A DNA stretch of 26,496 nucleotides from a virus (IMGVR_UViG_3300046477_000113:1-26496), one strand, 5' to 3'. Counted from the first letter of the stretch, positions 7,580 to 15,275 are shown. Numbers and translations are program-made. The notes: generated by a model not told the origin, from the sequence alone.

Positions 7580-8247
7580 TGCATCCGCCCGGTGCGGTCA
7601 TCATCCCCGGCCAGGAGACCGCCCGTTATCACCGGTTCACCTCATCGCTCGTAAATCTCGAGCTGCCACCAGGGTCACAGTTGATCTTCGGGATCGGCAC
7701 CTCGATCATCCAGAACTTGAACGACTCAATCCGTGCCCTCCGTGATGAGGACGAGTGGGTGTGGATCGTCGGCGATGACCATGTCTTCGCCCCGGATGCA
7801 TTGATGCGGCTCCTTGACCGTGAAGCCGACATGATCGCCCCTCTATGCACCCGGCGCGGGCCCCCGTTCCCGCTCGTCCACTATGGGCCGCTGCGGCGCG
7901 TCATCCAACTCGACGACCTCGAGGACGACGACGAGCCATTCGAGGTCGACGTGACCGGGTCACTGATGCTGATCCGCCGCCACATCCTCGACCACGTCGG
8001 CGACCCCTGGTTCACGAACACGCCGGGACGGATGGATGAGGAGTTCAAGTTTTGCGCGAAGGTCCGAGCCGGCGGGTTCAAGATCCTCGTCGATCCGGCC
8101 GTCACCGTCGGCCATATCGGCGTGATCGTCACCTATCCGCGCATGGACACCGACGGCACCTGGGGCATCCACATCGACTACCTCGGCGCCACCACGGCCG
8201 GCGAGTTCCATCCGGGCGGCTTCCAGGCCGAGAAGGCGTTCACCTAG
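7579..8247 (+). CDS. Glycosyltransferase, GT-A-like, in the head module
   Basis: A 222-residue protein with features of a GT-A transferase. A beta strand (GAVIIPGQE) is followed by a helix, then the sugar-nucleotide site IVGDDHVF with D66-D67-H68. A strand-loop RRHILDHVGDPWF and an acidic MDEEFKF segment act as the likely catalytic-base region, followed by a GFKILVDPAVTVGHIG strand-His motif. These late motifs are typical of family-2-like enzymes that end in a conserved His. The gene lies between capsid and connector genes and overlaps the preceding microprotein by TAATG. Virion protein glycosylation is the most natural role, but the acceptor is unknown. Confidence 0.78.
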   Translation: MHPPGAVIIPGQETARYHRFTSSLVNLELPPGSQLIFGIGTSIIQNLNDSIRALRDEDEWVWIVGDDHVFAPDALMRLLDREADMIAPLCTRRGPPFPLVHYGPLRRVIQLDDLEDDDEPFEVDVTGSLMLIRRHILDHVGDPWFTNTPGRMDEEFKFCAKVRAGGFKILVDPAVTVGHIGVIVTYPRMDTDGTWGIHIDYLGATTAGEFHPGGFQAEKAFT

Positions 8248-8886
8248 ATGCCCGGCGCCCAAGATCTTTGCACGCTCGCCGACGTTCGCGCCAGCCTCGA
8301 GATCCCGACAGCGGACACGTCACGGGACGCGCTGATCGCAACACTGATCACGGCTGCATCCGAAGCGATCCTCAACGAGACCGACCGCGAGTTCGCACCT
8401 GTCACTGCCAGCGCCACCCGCAGATTCCGCGTCGACGGCCGCCAGGTCAGCCTCGCCCCATTCGACCTTCGCACCGTCAGCGCGGCCACGATGAACCCCG
8501 AGACCTCGTCGCCGACGACGCTCACCGTCACCAGCGACTATCAGCTCCTACCGATCGGCGCACCATCGGGCACCTATACGAGCCTCGAGCTATCAGGCTT
8601 CCTCGCGTCCCTGTACGCCTCGAACACGCTGTATGCGTTCGGGTACGCCCTCCTCGACATCACGGGCGCCTGGGGATTCGCGACCGTCCCCCTCGACGTC
8701 AACCGCGCCTGCGTGATCACAGTCGGCAGTTGGCTCCGCAAAGACGTAGCGACCATGTTCGGCCCCGGAGAAATAGGACTCGCTGGCGGTATCGCTCCCA
8801 GTTTCCCGGCGACACTAGAAATTCCTCGCGCCGCCCTCTATCTGCTCGGGCCGTTCTACCGACTAAGGCAATGGGTCAGTGTCTGA
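8248..8886 (+). CDS. Head-tail connector (HK97 gp6-like adaptor)
   Basis: A 212-residue protein whose first 50 residues match the helical start of phage head-tail connectors (LCTLADVRASLEIP then a helix with LIATLITAASEAILNETDREF). Beta strands follow (residues 55-110), then more helix. It would form the ring attached below the portal. The ATG directly abuts the glycosyltransferase stop. It is longer than the roughly 100-residue HK97 gp6 but similar to actinophage connectors. Synteny after capsid supports the call. Its end overlaps the next gene's GTG start by 8 bases. Confidence 0.75.
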   Translation: MPGAQDLCTLADVRASLEIPTADTSRDALIATLITAASEAILNETDREFAPVTASATRRFRVDGRQVSLAPFDLRTVSAATMNPETSSPTTLTVTSDYQLLPIGAPSGTYTSLELSGFLASLYASNTLYAFGYALLDITGAWGFATVPLDVNRACVITVGSWLRKDVATMFGPGEIGLAGGIAPSFPATLEIPRAALYLLGPFYRLRQWVSV

Positions 8887-9097
8887 TGAAGACGCCCGAG
8901 ATGACGGCCTCAATGATGACGAAGGCGAAGTGATGGACGCCCTCTTCGATGCGTTCAGTTCTTACACCGCCCTGCCAATCCAGCATGAGGACGAGCCGGC
9001 CGAGTTTCGTTACCACATCCACATGCTGCAAGGCTTACTGGCGTGTCGGGTCGCTCGCCGCAGCTACCCCGAAGGCTGGGTCAATGCCGCTAGCTAG
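8879..9097 (+). CDS. Small acidic protein
   Basis: A 72-residue protein. GTG 8879 gives a very acidic first 18 residues (DEDARDDGLNDDEGE). An alternative ATG at 8933, with GAAGGCGAAG upstream, would remove that part. The rest is helical with an HIHMLQGLLACRVARRSYPEGW segment. It occupies the place of a head-closure gene but shows no recognised signature. It overlaps the start of the very basic His-rich gene downstream, so the pair may act together. Confidence 0.55.
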   Translation: MSDEDARDDGLNDDEGEVMDALFDAFSSYTALPIQHEDEPAEFRYHIHMLQGLLACRVARRSYPEGWVNAAS

Positions 9098-9314
9098 CCA
9101 GGGCGGAAGCTGTAAAGCCAAAGGGTCTCACGGTCCCGCTAAGTCAGCAAGTAGCGGAGGCGGAGGATCGAGCAAAGGGCACGGCAAGGGTCATGCAACG
9201 CACGGCAAAACTCATGCCTCGCACGGGAAGGCGGCCAGGCATCACGGCAAGGGCCACGCGAGCCATGGCAAATCTCATGCGACCCGGGCGGCGCATAGCG
9301 TCTGCGGCCACTAG
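9084..9314 (+). CDS. His/Lys/Gly heptad-repeat protein
   Basis: A 76-residue, strongly basic protein with 13 histidines. After a Ser/Gly-rich first third, codons 33-67 (9180-9284) are five 7-residue units in perfect register: HGKGHAT, HGKTHAS, HGKAARH, HGKGHAS, HGKSHAT. Cysteines occur near both ends (C10 and the third-last position). Spacing of His suggests metal binding, and Lys/Arg suggests nucleic-acid or polyanion binding. ATG 9084 overlaps the upstream stop and the TAG directly abuts the tail-terminator ATG, so it is within the structural operon. It is not a known head-closure protein by sequence. Coding is likely; function is unknown. Confidence 0.7.
   Translation: MPLASQGGSCKAKGSHGPAKSASSGGGGSSKGHGKGHATHGKTHASHGKAARHHGKGHASHGKSHATRAAHSVCGH
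9180..9284 (+). repeat. Five tandem 21-bp repeats encoding HGKxHAx heptads
   Basis: Units begin at 9180, 9201, 9222, 9243 and 9264. Four share a degenerate 17-base core (CAYGGCAARDSYCAYGC), and the third (9222) has drifted to HGKAARH. Third-position differences between units show the repeat is maintained at the protein level. Confidence 0.85.
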
Positions 9315-9746
9315 ATGGCGACTTCGACTATCCCCACTCTCAAGGCGAACCTTGTGACGCAATTGCAGGCGCGCGCTGGCCTCACCGGCATCCAGGTGAC
9401 GAACGGGCCACCGCTGCCGTCGCCCTCCAGGGAATACATCTGGGTCGGTGACGTCGACGGTGTCGAAGAGATGGCGACCGCTGGCATCAATACACGGCAC
9501 GAGGACTACAACACCAAGGTCGTCATCCATGTGGAGAAGGACGGCACCGACACCGCCGCCACCGACGCTCGCTGTTTCGTCCTCTCAGCCGAGCTCGAGA
9601 ATCAGCTACGCACCGACCCGACCGTCAGCGGCGCAGTCAGCCTTGCCCAGTTGACGGCCTATCGCCTCACCGAGTTCGTGCAGCCGGATGGGATGGCACG
9701 CATCGCCGAACTCGTCGTCACCGTCAACTGTCAACAGTGGATCTAG
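9315..9746 (+). CDS. Tail terminator / tail completion protein
   Basis: A 143-residue protein with the alpha-beta pattern of siphophage tail terminators. An N-terminal helix (LKANLVTQLQARAGL) is followed by a strand, a Pro-rich loop (NGPPLPSPSREYIWVGDV), strands with VVIHVEKDGTD, a long helix (ARCFVLSAELENQL) and a final strand pair. Such proteins cap the growing tail tube and join it to the head. It sits between head connector and major tail protein, as expected. ATG follows the stop of the His-rich gene without a gap. No catalytic motifs are expected or seen. Confidence 0.68.
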   Translation: MATSTIPTLKANLVTQLQARAGLTGIQVTNGPPLPSPSREYIWVGDVDGVEEMATAGINTRHEDYNTKVVIHVEKDGTDTAATDARCFVLSAELENQLRTDPTVSGAVSLAQLTAYRLTEFVQPDGMARIAELVVTVNCQQWI

Positions 9747-9756
9747 GAGGACACGC

Positions 9757-10104
9757 ATGGCAACACTGACAACACAGGTCATCAACCGGGCTGGCACGAT
9801 CGTCACGCCGGTAGCCGCGGCCGGTGGTGGTGACGCGATGGCGACCGGATCCGGGATGATGCTCGAGGTCGTGAACGGTGGCGGCTCCCCGATCACCGTC
9901 ACGCTCGTCGTCCCCGCCGCCCGCACCTTCGAGCCGAACGTGGCGATCACCAGCCCCGCAGTCGTTGTCGCGAACGCCACGACACGCTGGATCGGCCCGG
10001 TCGACGCAGGGACGTTCACCGACCCGGTCACCGGCCTTTGCAGCATCACCTACAGCGGCGTCACCACCGTCACGGTCGCAGCCGTCCAGCTCGCACAACC
10101 CTAG
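9757..10104 (+). CDS. Beta-rich virion-associated protein (possible decoration)
   Basis: A 115-residue Gly/Ala/Thr/Val-rich protein likely to be a beta sandwich. It has strands such as MMLEVVNGGGSPITVTLVVP and a WIGPVDAGTF turn before a C-terminal strand (ITYSGVTTVTVAAVQL). This pattern resembles small phage structural proteins that decorate heads or tails and are often left unnamed. ATG 9757 has a strong GGAGG site at 9746-9750. There are no Cys and no charged domains. It lies directly upstream of tail-tube genes, so tail decoration is equally possible. Confidence 0.6.
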   Translation: MATLTTQVINRAGTIVTPVAAAGGGDAMATGSGMMLEVVNGGGSPITVTLVVPAARTFEPNVAITSPAVVVANATTRWIGPVDAGTFTDPVTGLCSITYSGVTTVTVAAVQLAQP

Positions 10105-10113
10105 GAGACCAGC

Positions 10114-10272
10114 ATGTCCAAGTACGTCATCGCGTCCGAGGAGGGCGCACAGCGGTATGGGGCCGAACTCGGCGAATCGGTCGACCTACATCTCGATCAT
10201 GGCGAAGAGCTCGCCGTTGTCGCCGCCGGCTGGCTCGAGCACGACAAGAAGCCGAAGGAGGCGAACAAGTAA
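10114..10272 (+). CDS. 52-residue acidic hypothetical protein
   Basis: ATG 10114 follows AGGAGA (10103-10108) at good spacing, and the TAA directly abuts the major tail ATG at 10273. The product is 52 residues with a charged, helical centre (LDHGEELAVVAAGWLEHD) and a lysine-rich end. Many phages carry a similar small protein just before the tail tube gene with no known role. Coding is supported by ribosome site and gene packing. Confidence 0.6.
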   Translation: MSKYVIASEEGAQRYGAELGESVDLHLDHGEELAVVAAGWLEHDKKPKEANK

Positions 10273-10695
10273 ATGCCGATTGGCGCACTCACAAACGCAC
10301 TCGTCCTGATCAACAGCGTCGACCTCAGCTCGCAGTGTTCCGCGGTTCACCTCACGGACTCGAGGGCGAACGTGGATATCACAGCGATGGGGGCATTGAA
10401 CATCACCTATACGAAGGGGCTCGGCGACGCGACCGCGGCGTTCGATTTCTTCCAGAGCGGCGATGTAGGCAAAGTTCACGCCACGTTGTCGCCGCTGATC
10501 GCGGCGACGACACCGTTCGCGGTCGAGGTTCGCATGATCAACGCGGCCAGAGGCTCGACCAACCCCTGCTACTTCATGGCCGGGGCATTGCTGTTCGACT
10601 ACCCGATGCTCGACGGCAAGATCGGTGACGCGAACTCGGCGTCATACACGTTCCGCAACGCGAGCCAGGCCGGAGTCACCTACCCGATCTCCTAA
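10273..10695 (+). CDS. Major tail (tube) protein
   Basis: A 140-residue protein fitting the short gpV-like tail tube family of actinophages. It starts with strand LVLINSVDLSSQCSAV, then ANVDITAMGA, the motif typical of this group. A long strand pair with DATAAFDFF follows, then VEVRMIN and a C-terminal FDYPMLDGKIGDANSASYTF, matching the usual late glycine/aspartate turn. Hexameric rings would stack to form the tube. Neighbours are consistent: terminator upstream, assembly chaperone and tape measure downstream. The stop overlaps the next ATG (TAATG). Confidence 0.82.
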   Translation: MPIGALTNALVLINSVDLSSQCSAVHLTDSRANVDITAMGALNITYTKGLGDATAAFDFFQSGDVGKVHATLSPLIAATTPFAVEVRMINAARGSTNPCYFMAGALLFDYPMLDGKIGDANSASYTFRNASQAGVTYPIS

Positions 10696-11072
10696 TGGCC
10701 GCAAGCCGTATCGAGATCAAAGGTCAGAAGGAACTCGAGGTGGCGTTCCTCGAGCTGCGCAAAGAGGTGTTCCTCGAGTTGAAGGCGGAACTCTTGCACG
10801 CGGGTGAACAGGTACGCGGCGAGGCGCAGACGCGCGCCGCTTTCGAGATCACGAACATCGGTCCTCGCTGGCAGCAGATGAGGATCGGTGCAACTGTGAA
10901 GGGCGTCTATGTGGCGCCGAAGACGCGGCCGCATGGCGGATCGAAACGGCCGAACCTCGCCGGTGAGCTGATGGAGTCGATGGAAGGCGCCCTGGACGCG
11001 AAACGCGACGAGGTGTACGCCGAAGTCGACGCAATGGTAACCGCATCCGCGGCCCGGCAGGGCTTCTACTAG
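10695..11072 (+). CDS. HK97 gp10-like neck / tail-completion protein
   Basis: A 125-residue, mainly helical N-terminal protein (IKGQKELEVAFLELRKEVF and following) with a central beta hairpin containing VKGVYVAPKTRP and a C-terminal helix ending in AARQGFY. This matches the shape of HK97 gp10-like proteins involved in head-tail joining. Its place after the major tail gene rather than before it is unusual compared with the classic order. It starts in a TAATG overlap. The alternative is an unrelated small tail-assembly protein. Confidence 0.6.
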   Translation: MAASRIEIKGQKELEVAFLELRKEVFLELKAELLHAGEQVRGEAQTRAAFEITNIGPRWQQMRIGATVKGVYVAPKTRPHGGSKRPNLAGELMESMEGALDAKRDEVYAEVDAMVTASAARQGFY

Positions 11073-11084
11073 GAAAGGATCAGA

Positions 11085-11534
11085 GTGCCCAAATTGAAGA
11101 TCGAGGGCGTGCCGCCTTATGACGGCGACTACAACCTCGACATCGCCGCGTTCACCGGGACCGAGCTGCACACGATCAAAGAGATCAGCGGCGTCCGCGC
11201 CGGCGAACTCCAAGAGGGATTGCAGGCCGGTGACTATGACCTGGTCGTCGCCTTCACCGTGATCGTGTTGCAACGCGCCGGTAGGGACGTCGACCCGGCC
11301 GAGATTATGGCCGCCACCGTCGGCGCGATCACCGTTGACCTCCAGACAGAGATCGAGGTGGTGGATGAGCGCCCCCCGGCTTCACCGGGCCCCAATGGGA
11401 TGACTGGTGGCGAGCCGAACGGGTCCGGCGGCGCCGAAAGCAAGAGCTCGCTTTCCGAGACTTCTGGTTCACCTTCGACCGACGCTGGGGACCAGCCAGC
11501 GAACCGCCCCGAAGCTATTGGCAGCCCTTCCTAG
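11085..11534 (+). CDS. Tail assembly chaperone, short form (gpG-like)
   Basis: A 149-residue protein starting at GTG 11085 with GAAAGGA upstream. The first 95 residues form the structured part (DLDIAAFTGTELHTIKEISG region, actually starting YNLDIAAFTG, then helices with ELQEGLQAGDYDLVVAF). The rest, from about residue 98, is a Pro/Ser/Gly-rich unstructured tail that is typical of out-of-use reading after a frameshift site. Family members wrap the tape measure protein while the tail tube grows. Located between tail tube and tape measure genes, as in lambda. The long form is made by -1 frameshifting at 11372-11378. Confidence 0.85.
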   Translation: MPKLKIEGVPPYDGDYNLDIAAFTGTELHTIKEISGVRAGELQEGLQAGDYDLVVAFTVIVLQRAGRDVDPAEIMAATVGAITVDLQTEIEVVDERPPASPGPNGMTGGEPNGSGGAESKSSLSETSGSPSTDAGDQPANRPEAIGSPS

Positions 11535-11638
11535 GAGATGTATGCGGCTTGCGCCCCGAGGATCTCGGTGATCTCACCCCATACCAGTTGGACGCTTGCT
11601 GGGACTGGGCACGGTCGCGAGGCGTGATCGATGCCTAG
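11085..11638 (+). CDS. Tail assembly chaperone, -1 frameshift fusion (gpGT-like)
   Basis: Translation of the upstream frame to codon 98 and then -1 gives a 184-residue fusion. The downstream frame is open from just after its TGA (11366-11368) to TAG 11636-11638. The added 86 residues are well structured and aromatic, with RDFWFTFDRRWGP and a C-terminal LTPYQLDACWDWARSRG that resembles T domains of other phages. The switch site is C-CCC-CCG (11372-11378), read CCC-CCG in the zero frame and CCC-CCC after slipping. The fusion overlaps the tape measure start by 8 bases. Ratio of long to short product is unknown. Confidence 0.8.
11372..11378 (+). promoter_or_regulatory. Slippery heptamer for -1 ribosomal frameshift
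   Basis: The zero-frame codons are CGC CCC CCG, so the heptamer C-CCC-CCG fits X-XXY-YYZ. The -1 frame has a stop 4 bases before it and is open for 86 codons after it. Any downstream stimulatory structure was not computed. Confidence 0.78.
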
Positions 11639-13370
11639 GGCTCTTATCGTTTCGATCCTCGGCGACGCGAAGCAGTTCGGCGCCGAGCTCGACAAGGCGG
11701 CAGGCAAAACACGCCAGATGGGGCGTGTCGCCGGTGTAGCCGGGATCGCTATCGCGGGCGGTCTCGCCTACGGCCTCGAGAAGTCCGTCAAGGCGGCGAT
11801 GGAAGCTCAGGTGTCGACGGCTCGCCTAGACGACGCCTTCAAACAATCAGGACAGTCGGCTGCGGCGTTCGGCGGACAGATCAATACGTCCGAGACGAAC
11901 ATGCGTAGCCTCGGCTTCACCAACACGGACACTCGGACGTCTCTTGGCTCTCTCGAGATCGCGACGCATAACGCGCGGCAGGCGATGGGCCTCCTCGGAG
12001 TTTCCGCCGACATCGCCCGCTTCAAGAGCACCGACCTCGGATCAGCGACCAAGATCCTGACGATGGCTATGGCCGGGTCGCAGCGCGCCACGAAACAGCT
12101 CGGCTTGACGATTCAGCCCGTCACCTCCAACTATGACGCGCTCAAGGCGACGATGCATGGCACTGAGACGGCACAGCAGAAGATGGAGTTGGCGGCGGCG
12201 AAAGCGATCGACAAGCAGGCGACGGCGAAGGAAGTGATCGCTCTCGTCACTGAGAAACTACACGGCCAGGCGGATGCTTTCTCGCAGACCGCGGCCGGCG
12301 GTATGGCTCAGTTTCATGCGCAGACGACGGCACTCGGAGAGAATCTGGGGAAAGCGTTGCTGCCAGCGTTGGTAATGGTGAGCGGGGCGCTTGCTGTTGC
12401 AACCGGATGGATGGCGCAACACGAAACGGTAACCAAGATCGTGGTCATCGCGATCGGCCTGCTTGCCGCCGCGCTCCTGGCCGCATCCGTGGCGACGAGC
12501 ATCATGACGGCGGCAACCCTGGCCTTCGACATCGCGGCCAGCCCGGTCATCCTCGTCATCCTGGCGGTCGTCGCATCGCTCGCCGTCCTCGGTATCGCGA
12601 TCTACGCGATCGCCACCCACTGGAAAGAGATCAAAACCGTGTTCGTGAACGTCTGGAACGACATCAAACAGGTCTTCGACGACAGCATCGCCTTCGTCAA
12701 AGACCATTGGAAACTGTTCGTGGAGGCGTTGGCAACAATCATCGCCGGACCGCTTGGCCTCCTCGTCGCATTCATCGCGACGCACTGGGCGACGATCAAA
12801 CAGGATGCCTCCGACGCCTGGGACGCGATCAAGTCGGCCGTCGGTGATGCCTGGACGGGGATCAGCACCAGGGTCACGAATGGGATCGCCGCCGTCGTCA
12901 ACCTTGTGCAAAGCCTGCCAGGCAAGATCGTGAACGCGATCGGTGACCTATCCAAACTCCTCTACGGGGCCGGCATCTCGATCATCCAGGGACTCGTCGA
13001 TGGCATCAAGTCCGAGTTCGAGAAGGCGAAGAGTTTCATCGGCGGGATCGCTCATTCGATCGCGTCGCTCAAGGGGCCGCTCGACTACGACCGCGTGCTA
13101 TTGGTCCCGCACGGCAAGGCGATCATCGAGGGGTTACAGACAGGGATGGAGACGGCGCTACCGAGCGTCTATTCGTTGGCCGCTGGGATCGCTCCCAAGA
13201 TTGGAACAGGCGCCGCGGTGGCAACCGGCGCCGGCGGGGCGGGCGCCAACGTGACGATCAACGTGGGGCCGGTCCATGGGTCCGCCGACCAGGCGTTCGC
13301 CTACCAGTTGCGGGACGAGCTCGTAGCGATCGGCCGCCGCGAAAAGAACATCTTCGGTGGGTTCGCCTAG
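11631..13370 (+). CDS. Tape measure protein
   Basis: A 579-residue protein with typical tape-measure layout. The N-terminal region is Ala-rich with GVAGIAIAGGLAYGL at about residues 34-48. A long helical segment rich in Ala, Gln, Thr and Lys follows. At residues 267-330 lies a large hydrophobic block (two or three spans), then repeated amphipathic W-rich segments (THWKEIKTVFVNVWNDI, DHWKLF, THWATIKQDASDAWDAI), and a Gly/Ala-rich C-terminus with VTINVGPVHG. It sets tail length and may help DNA cross the membrane. At the usual 0.15 nm per residue it implies a tail near 85-90 nm, which is short. Overlaps the chaperone fusion by 8 bases. Confidence 0.9.
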   Translation: MPRALIVSILGDAKQFGAELDKAAGKTRQMGRVAGVAGIAIAGGLAYGLEKSVKAAMEAQVSTARLDDAFKQSGQSAAAFGGQINTSETNMRSLGFTNTDTRTSLGSLEIATHNARQAMGLLGVSADIARFKSTDLGSATKILTMAMAGSQRATKQLGLTIQPVTSNYDALKATMHGTETAQQKMELAAAKAIDKQATAKEVIALVTEKLHGQADAFSQTAAGGMAQFHAQTTALGENLGKALLPALVMVSGALAVATGWMAQHETVTKIVVIAIGLLAAALLAASVATSIMTAATLAFDIAASPVILVILAVVASLAVLGIAIYAIATHWKEIKTVFVNVWNDIKQVFDDSIAFVKDHWKLFVEALATIIAGPLGLLVAFIATHWATIKQDASDAWDAIKSAVGDAWTGISTRVTNGIAAVVNLVQSLPGKIVNAIGDLSKLLYGAGISIIQGLVDGIKSEFEKAKSFIGGIAHSIASLKGPLDYDRVLLVPHGKAIIEGLQTGMETALPSVYSLAAGIAPKIGTGAAVATGAGGAGANVTINVGPVHGSADQAFAYQLRDELVAIGRREKNIFGGFA

Positions 13371-15275
13371 ATGCCGGTTGACCTCGACCGCAACGGACGG
13401 CTTCCGCAACTCACCGTCCAGGTTGACAAGACGAACCTGCCGACCAACCCGGTCCGGGTTTGGACGGAGATCACCGGCTACGTCCGCCATCTGAGCTCGA
13501 CCACATCGGGCCGCAACGACGAGTTTCAGCGGACGACACCCGGAACGTTGCAGCTCGTCCTCAACAACCGGGATGATGCCGGCGTCCGCTTCGAGACGTT
13601 GGGCGTGAAGAAGGCTCAGTGGGTGCGTGTTCAGGCGGTGTGGCAGGGGACGACGTATCCGATCTGGCAGGGAGTGATCGAGGGATTGCTCAGGCAGTGG
13701 CCGCAGGCGGGGAAGGACGCGACGCTCACCTTGACCGCGGCGGACTCATTGAAGCTGTGTCGCCTCTATGACTTGGTCGGCGAGACATTCCCGGCGCAAC
13801 GTGTCGATCAGCGAGTCGCTGAGACTCTCGCGCTCGTCGGATTCCCTGTCGGCTATTTGAACGCGACGCTCGGCTTCACGCCTTCCCTCTATTGGCGCCT
13901 TGACGAGGCGGCCGGCACCACAGCCCTCGACACAAGCGGCAACGGACGCACCGGAACCTATGGCGCAGGTATCACACTCAGTCAGACGGGGGCACTCACC
14001 GGCGACGCCGATACCGCCGTCTCATTCAATGACACGATAACCGCGGAGGTCCAGTCGGCCTATCAGCCGTTCACGCTGCTATCGAAACGCACGTTCATGG
14101 GTTGGGCGAAACGCACCGCGACAACGACGATTGACACGTTGTTCGGGCAAGCGTCGAACGCGAGCCCGCCGATCGGTGCATCACTCCAAATCCAGGCGGC
14201 CAGCAACCTCGTTGCTTGGGCGACCGGCGCCGGCGGTAACTGTTCATGGACGAATGCATGGCCGGGAACCGGAACCTACGTTCACTGGGCGCTCACCTAC
14301 GACGACACGACGCAGACAGTCGAGCTATTCATCAACGGAGTGTCGCAAGGACCGATCGTTATCACCGCCGGCTACAACACCGGCATCGTCCCCAACACTC
14401 TCGTTCTCGGCTGCCGCTTCAACGCGAACGTCTACGTCGACCCGTGGAATGGCGCCATCGATGAATTCGCCGTCTATGAATACGTCCTATCGGCTCGAGC
14501 GATCTCCACGATCTATCAGACGGGACTCCTCGCGCCAGCCGGGACGTTCGACACCGATACCGACCTCTGCGACGCGGTCGTTACGCCGTTGTCGACGAAC
14601 TCGGATGCCCTCTCGCAGCTTCTCGCCCTCGAGGGATCGAACAACGGCCTCCTTATCGCCAACCCTGACGGGACTATGACCTACCAGGGGCGTCACTGGC
14701 GCGTCATCCACGCTCTCACGGCGTCGGTGAAACTCGCCGACGACATGACCGGCATCCAGTACCGCGACAACGTCCAATACCAGGACGACGACTCCCGCCT
14801 CGCGAATGTCGTCAACGTGACCCCGTTTGGCTCGTCGACGCCGGTGACGGTCCGCGACTCGGCGAGCCAGGGCATATATTTCTCGCGCGTCAATCCGAGC
14901 GTCGACCGCAGCCTTCTCTCGAGCAGCACCAGCCTTGCCCTTTCGGCGGCCCAGTGGCTTCTGAACAAATACAAGGACCCATCACCCAGGGTGCCGACGA
15001 TCGTCGCCGACCTGATGGCCGTCCAGCAGCGCAGCAACACGTTCGTCGGCAACCTCCTCGCTGCCGTGAACAGCCAACGCTGGAACTGGAAACGGACAAC
15101 GGCCAGCCCGATCAGCCAAGACGTCTACATCGAGCAGGTCTCCCATGACGTCGATCCGCGCGTCCCGGCTTGGGTGACGACGCTGGCGTTTTCGCCGGCG
15201 GATGCTGAGTCCGCTTGGATTCTCGCCGACACGACCTTCGGCATCCTTGGCTCAACTACGAAGCTCGCCTATTAG
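13371..15275 (+). CDS. Minor tail protein with internal LamG-like domain
   Basis: A 634-residue protein directly abutting the tape measure gene. Residues 1 to about 165 look like a distal-tail/baseplate type beta domain. Residues about 170-385 form a concanavalin/LamG-like insert: the SLYWRLDEAAGTTALDTSGN opening, then HWALTYDDTTQTVELFINGV and IDEFAVYEYVLSARAI, which are classic for Laminin_G_3. The rest returns to a baseplate-like fold with repeated strands. The insert probably binds host carbohydrate, making this a receptor-binding candidate. Repeated Gly/Ser/Thr composition and Trp-rich strands agree. No enzyme motif is visible. Confidence 0.78.
   Translation: MPVDLDRNGRLPQLTVQVDKTNLPTNPVRVWTEITGYVRHLSSTTSGRNDEFQRTTPGTLQLVLNNRDDAGVRFETLGVKKAQWVRVQAVWQGTTYPIWQGVIEGLLRQWPQAGKDATLTLTAADSLKLCRLYDLVGETFPAQRVDQRVAETLALVGFPVGYLNATLGFTPSLYWRLDEAAGTTALDTSGNGRTGTYGAGITLSQTGALTGDADTAVSFNDTITAEVQSAYQPFTLLSKRTFMGWAKRTATTTIDTLFGQASNASPPIGASLQIQAASNLVAWATGAGGNCSWTNAWPGTGTYVHWALTYDDTTQTVELFINGVSQGPIVITAGYNTGIVPNTLVLGCRFNANVYVDPWNGAIDEFAVYEYVLSARAISTIYQTGLLAPAGTFDTDTDLCDAVVTPLSTNSDALSQLLALEGSNNGLLIANPDGTMTYQGRHWRVIHALTASVKLADDMTGIQYRDNVQYQDDDSRLANVVNVTPFGSSTPVTVRDSASQGIYFSRVNPSVDRSLLSSSTSLALSAAQWLLNKYKDPSPRVPTIVADLMAVQQRSNTFVGNLLAAVNSQRWNWKRTTASPISQDVYIEQVSHDVDPRVPAWVTTLAFSPADAESAWILADTTFGILGSTTKLAY

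Noticed and set aside
8052-8933. Plus-strand reading frame of 293 codons over the glycosyltransferase end and connector
   Set aside because: Arg/His/Pro-rich shadow overlapping two better-supported genes.
9180-9284. CRISPR-like array of short repeats
   Set aside because: Units are contiguous 21-base codon repeats with no spacers, and they encode a heptad peptide in frame.
12258-12911. Minus-strand reading frame of 217 codons inside the tape measure gene
   Set aside because: Asp/Arg-rich antisense shadow without any motif; the tape measure frame is certain.
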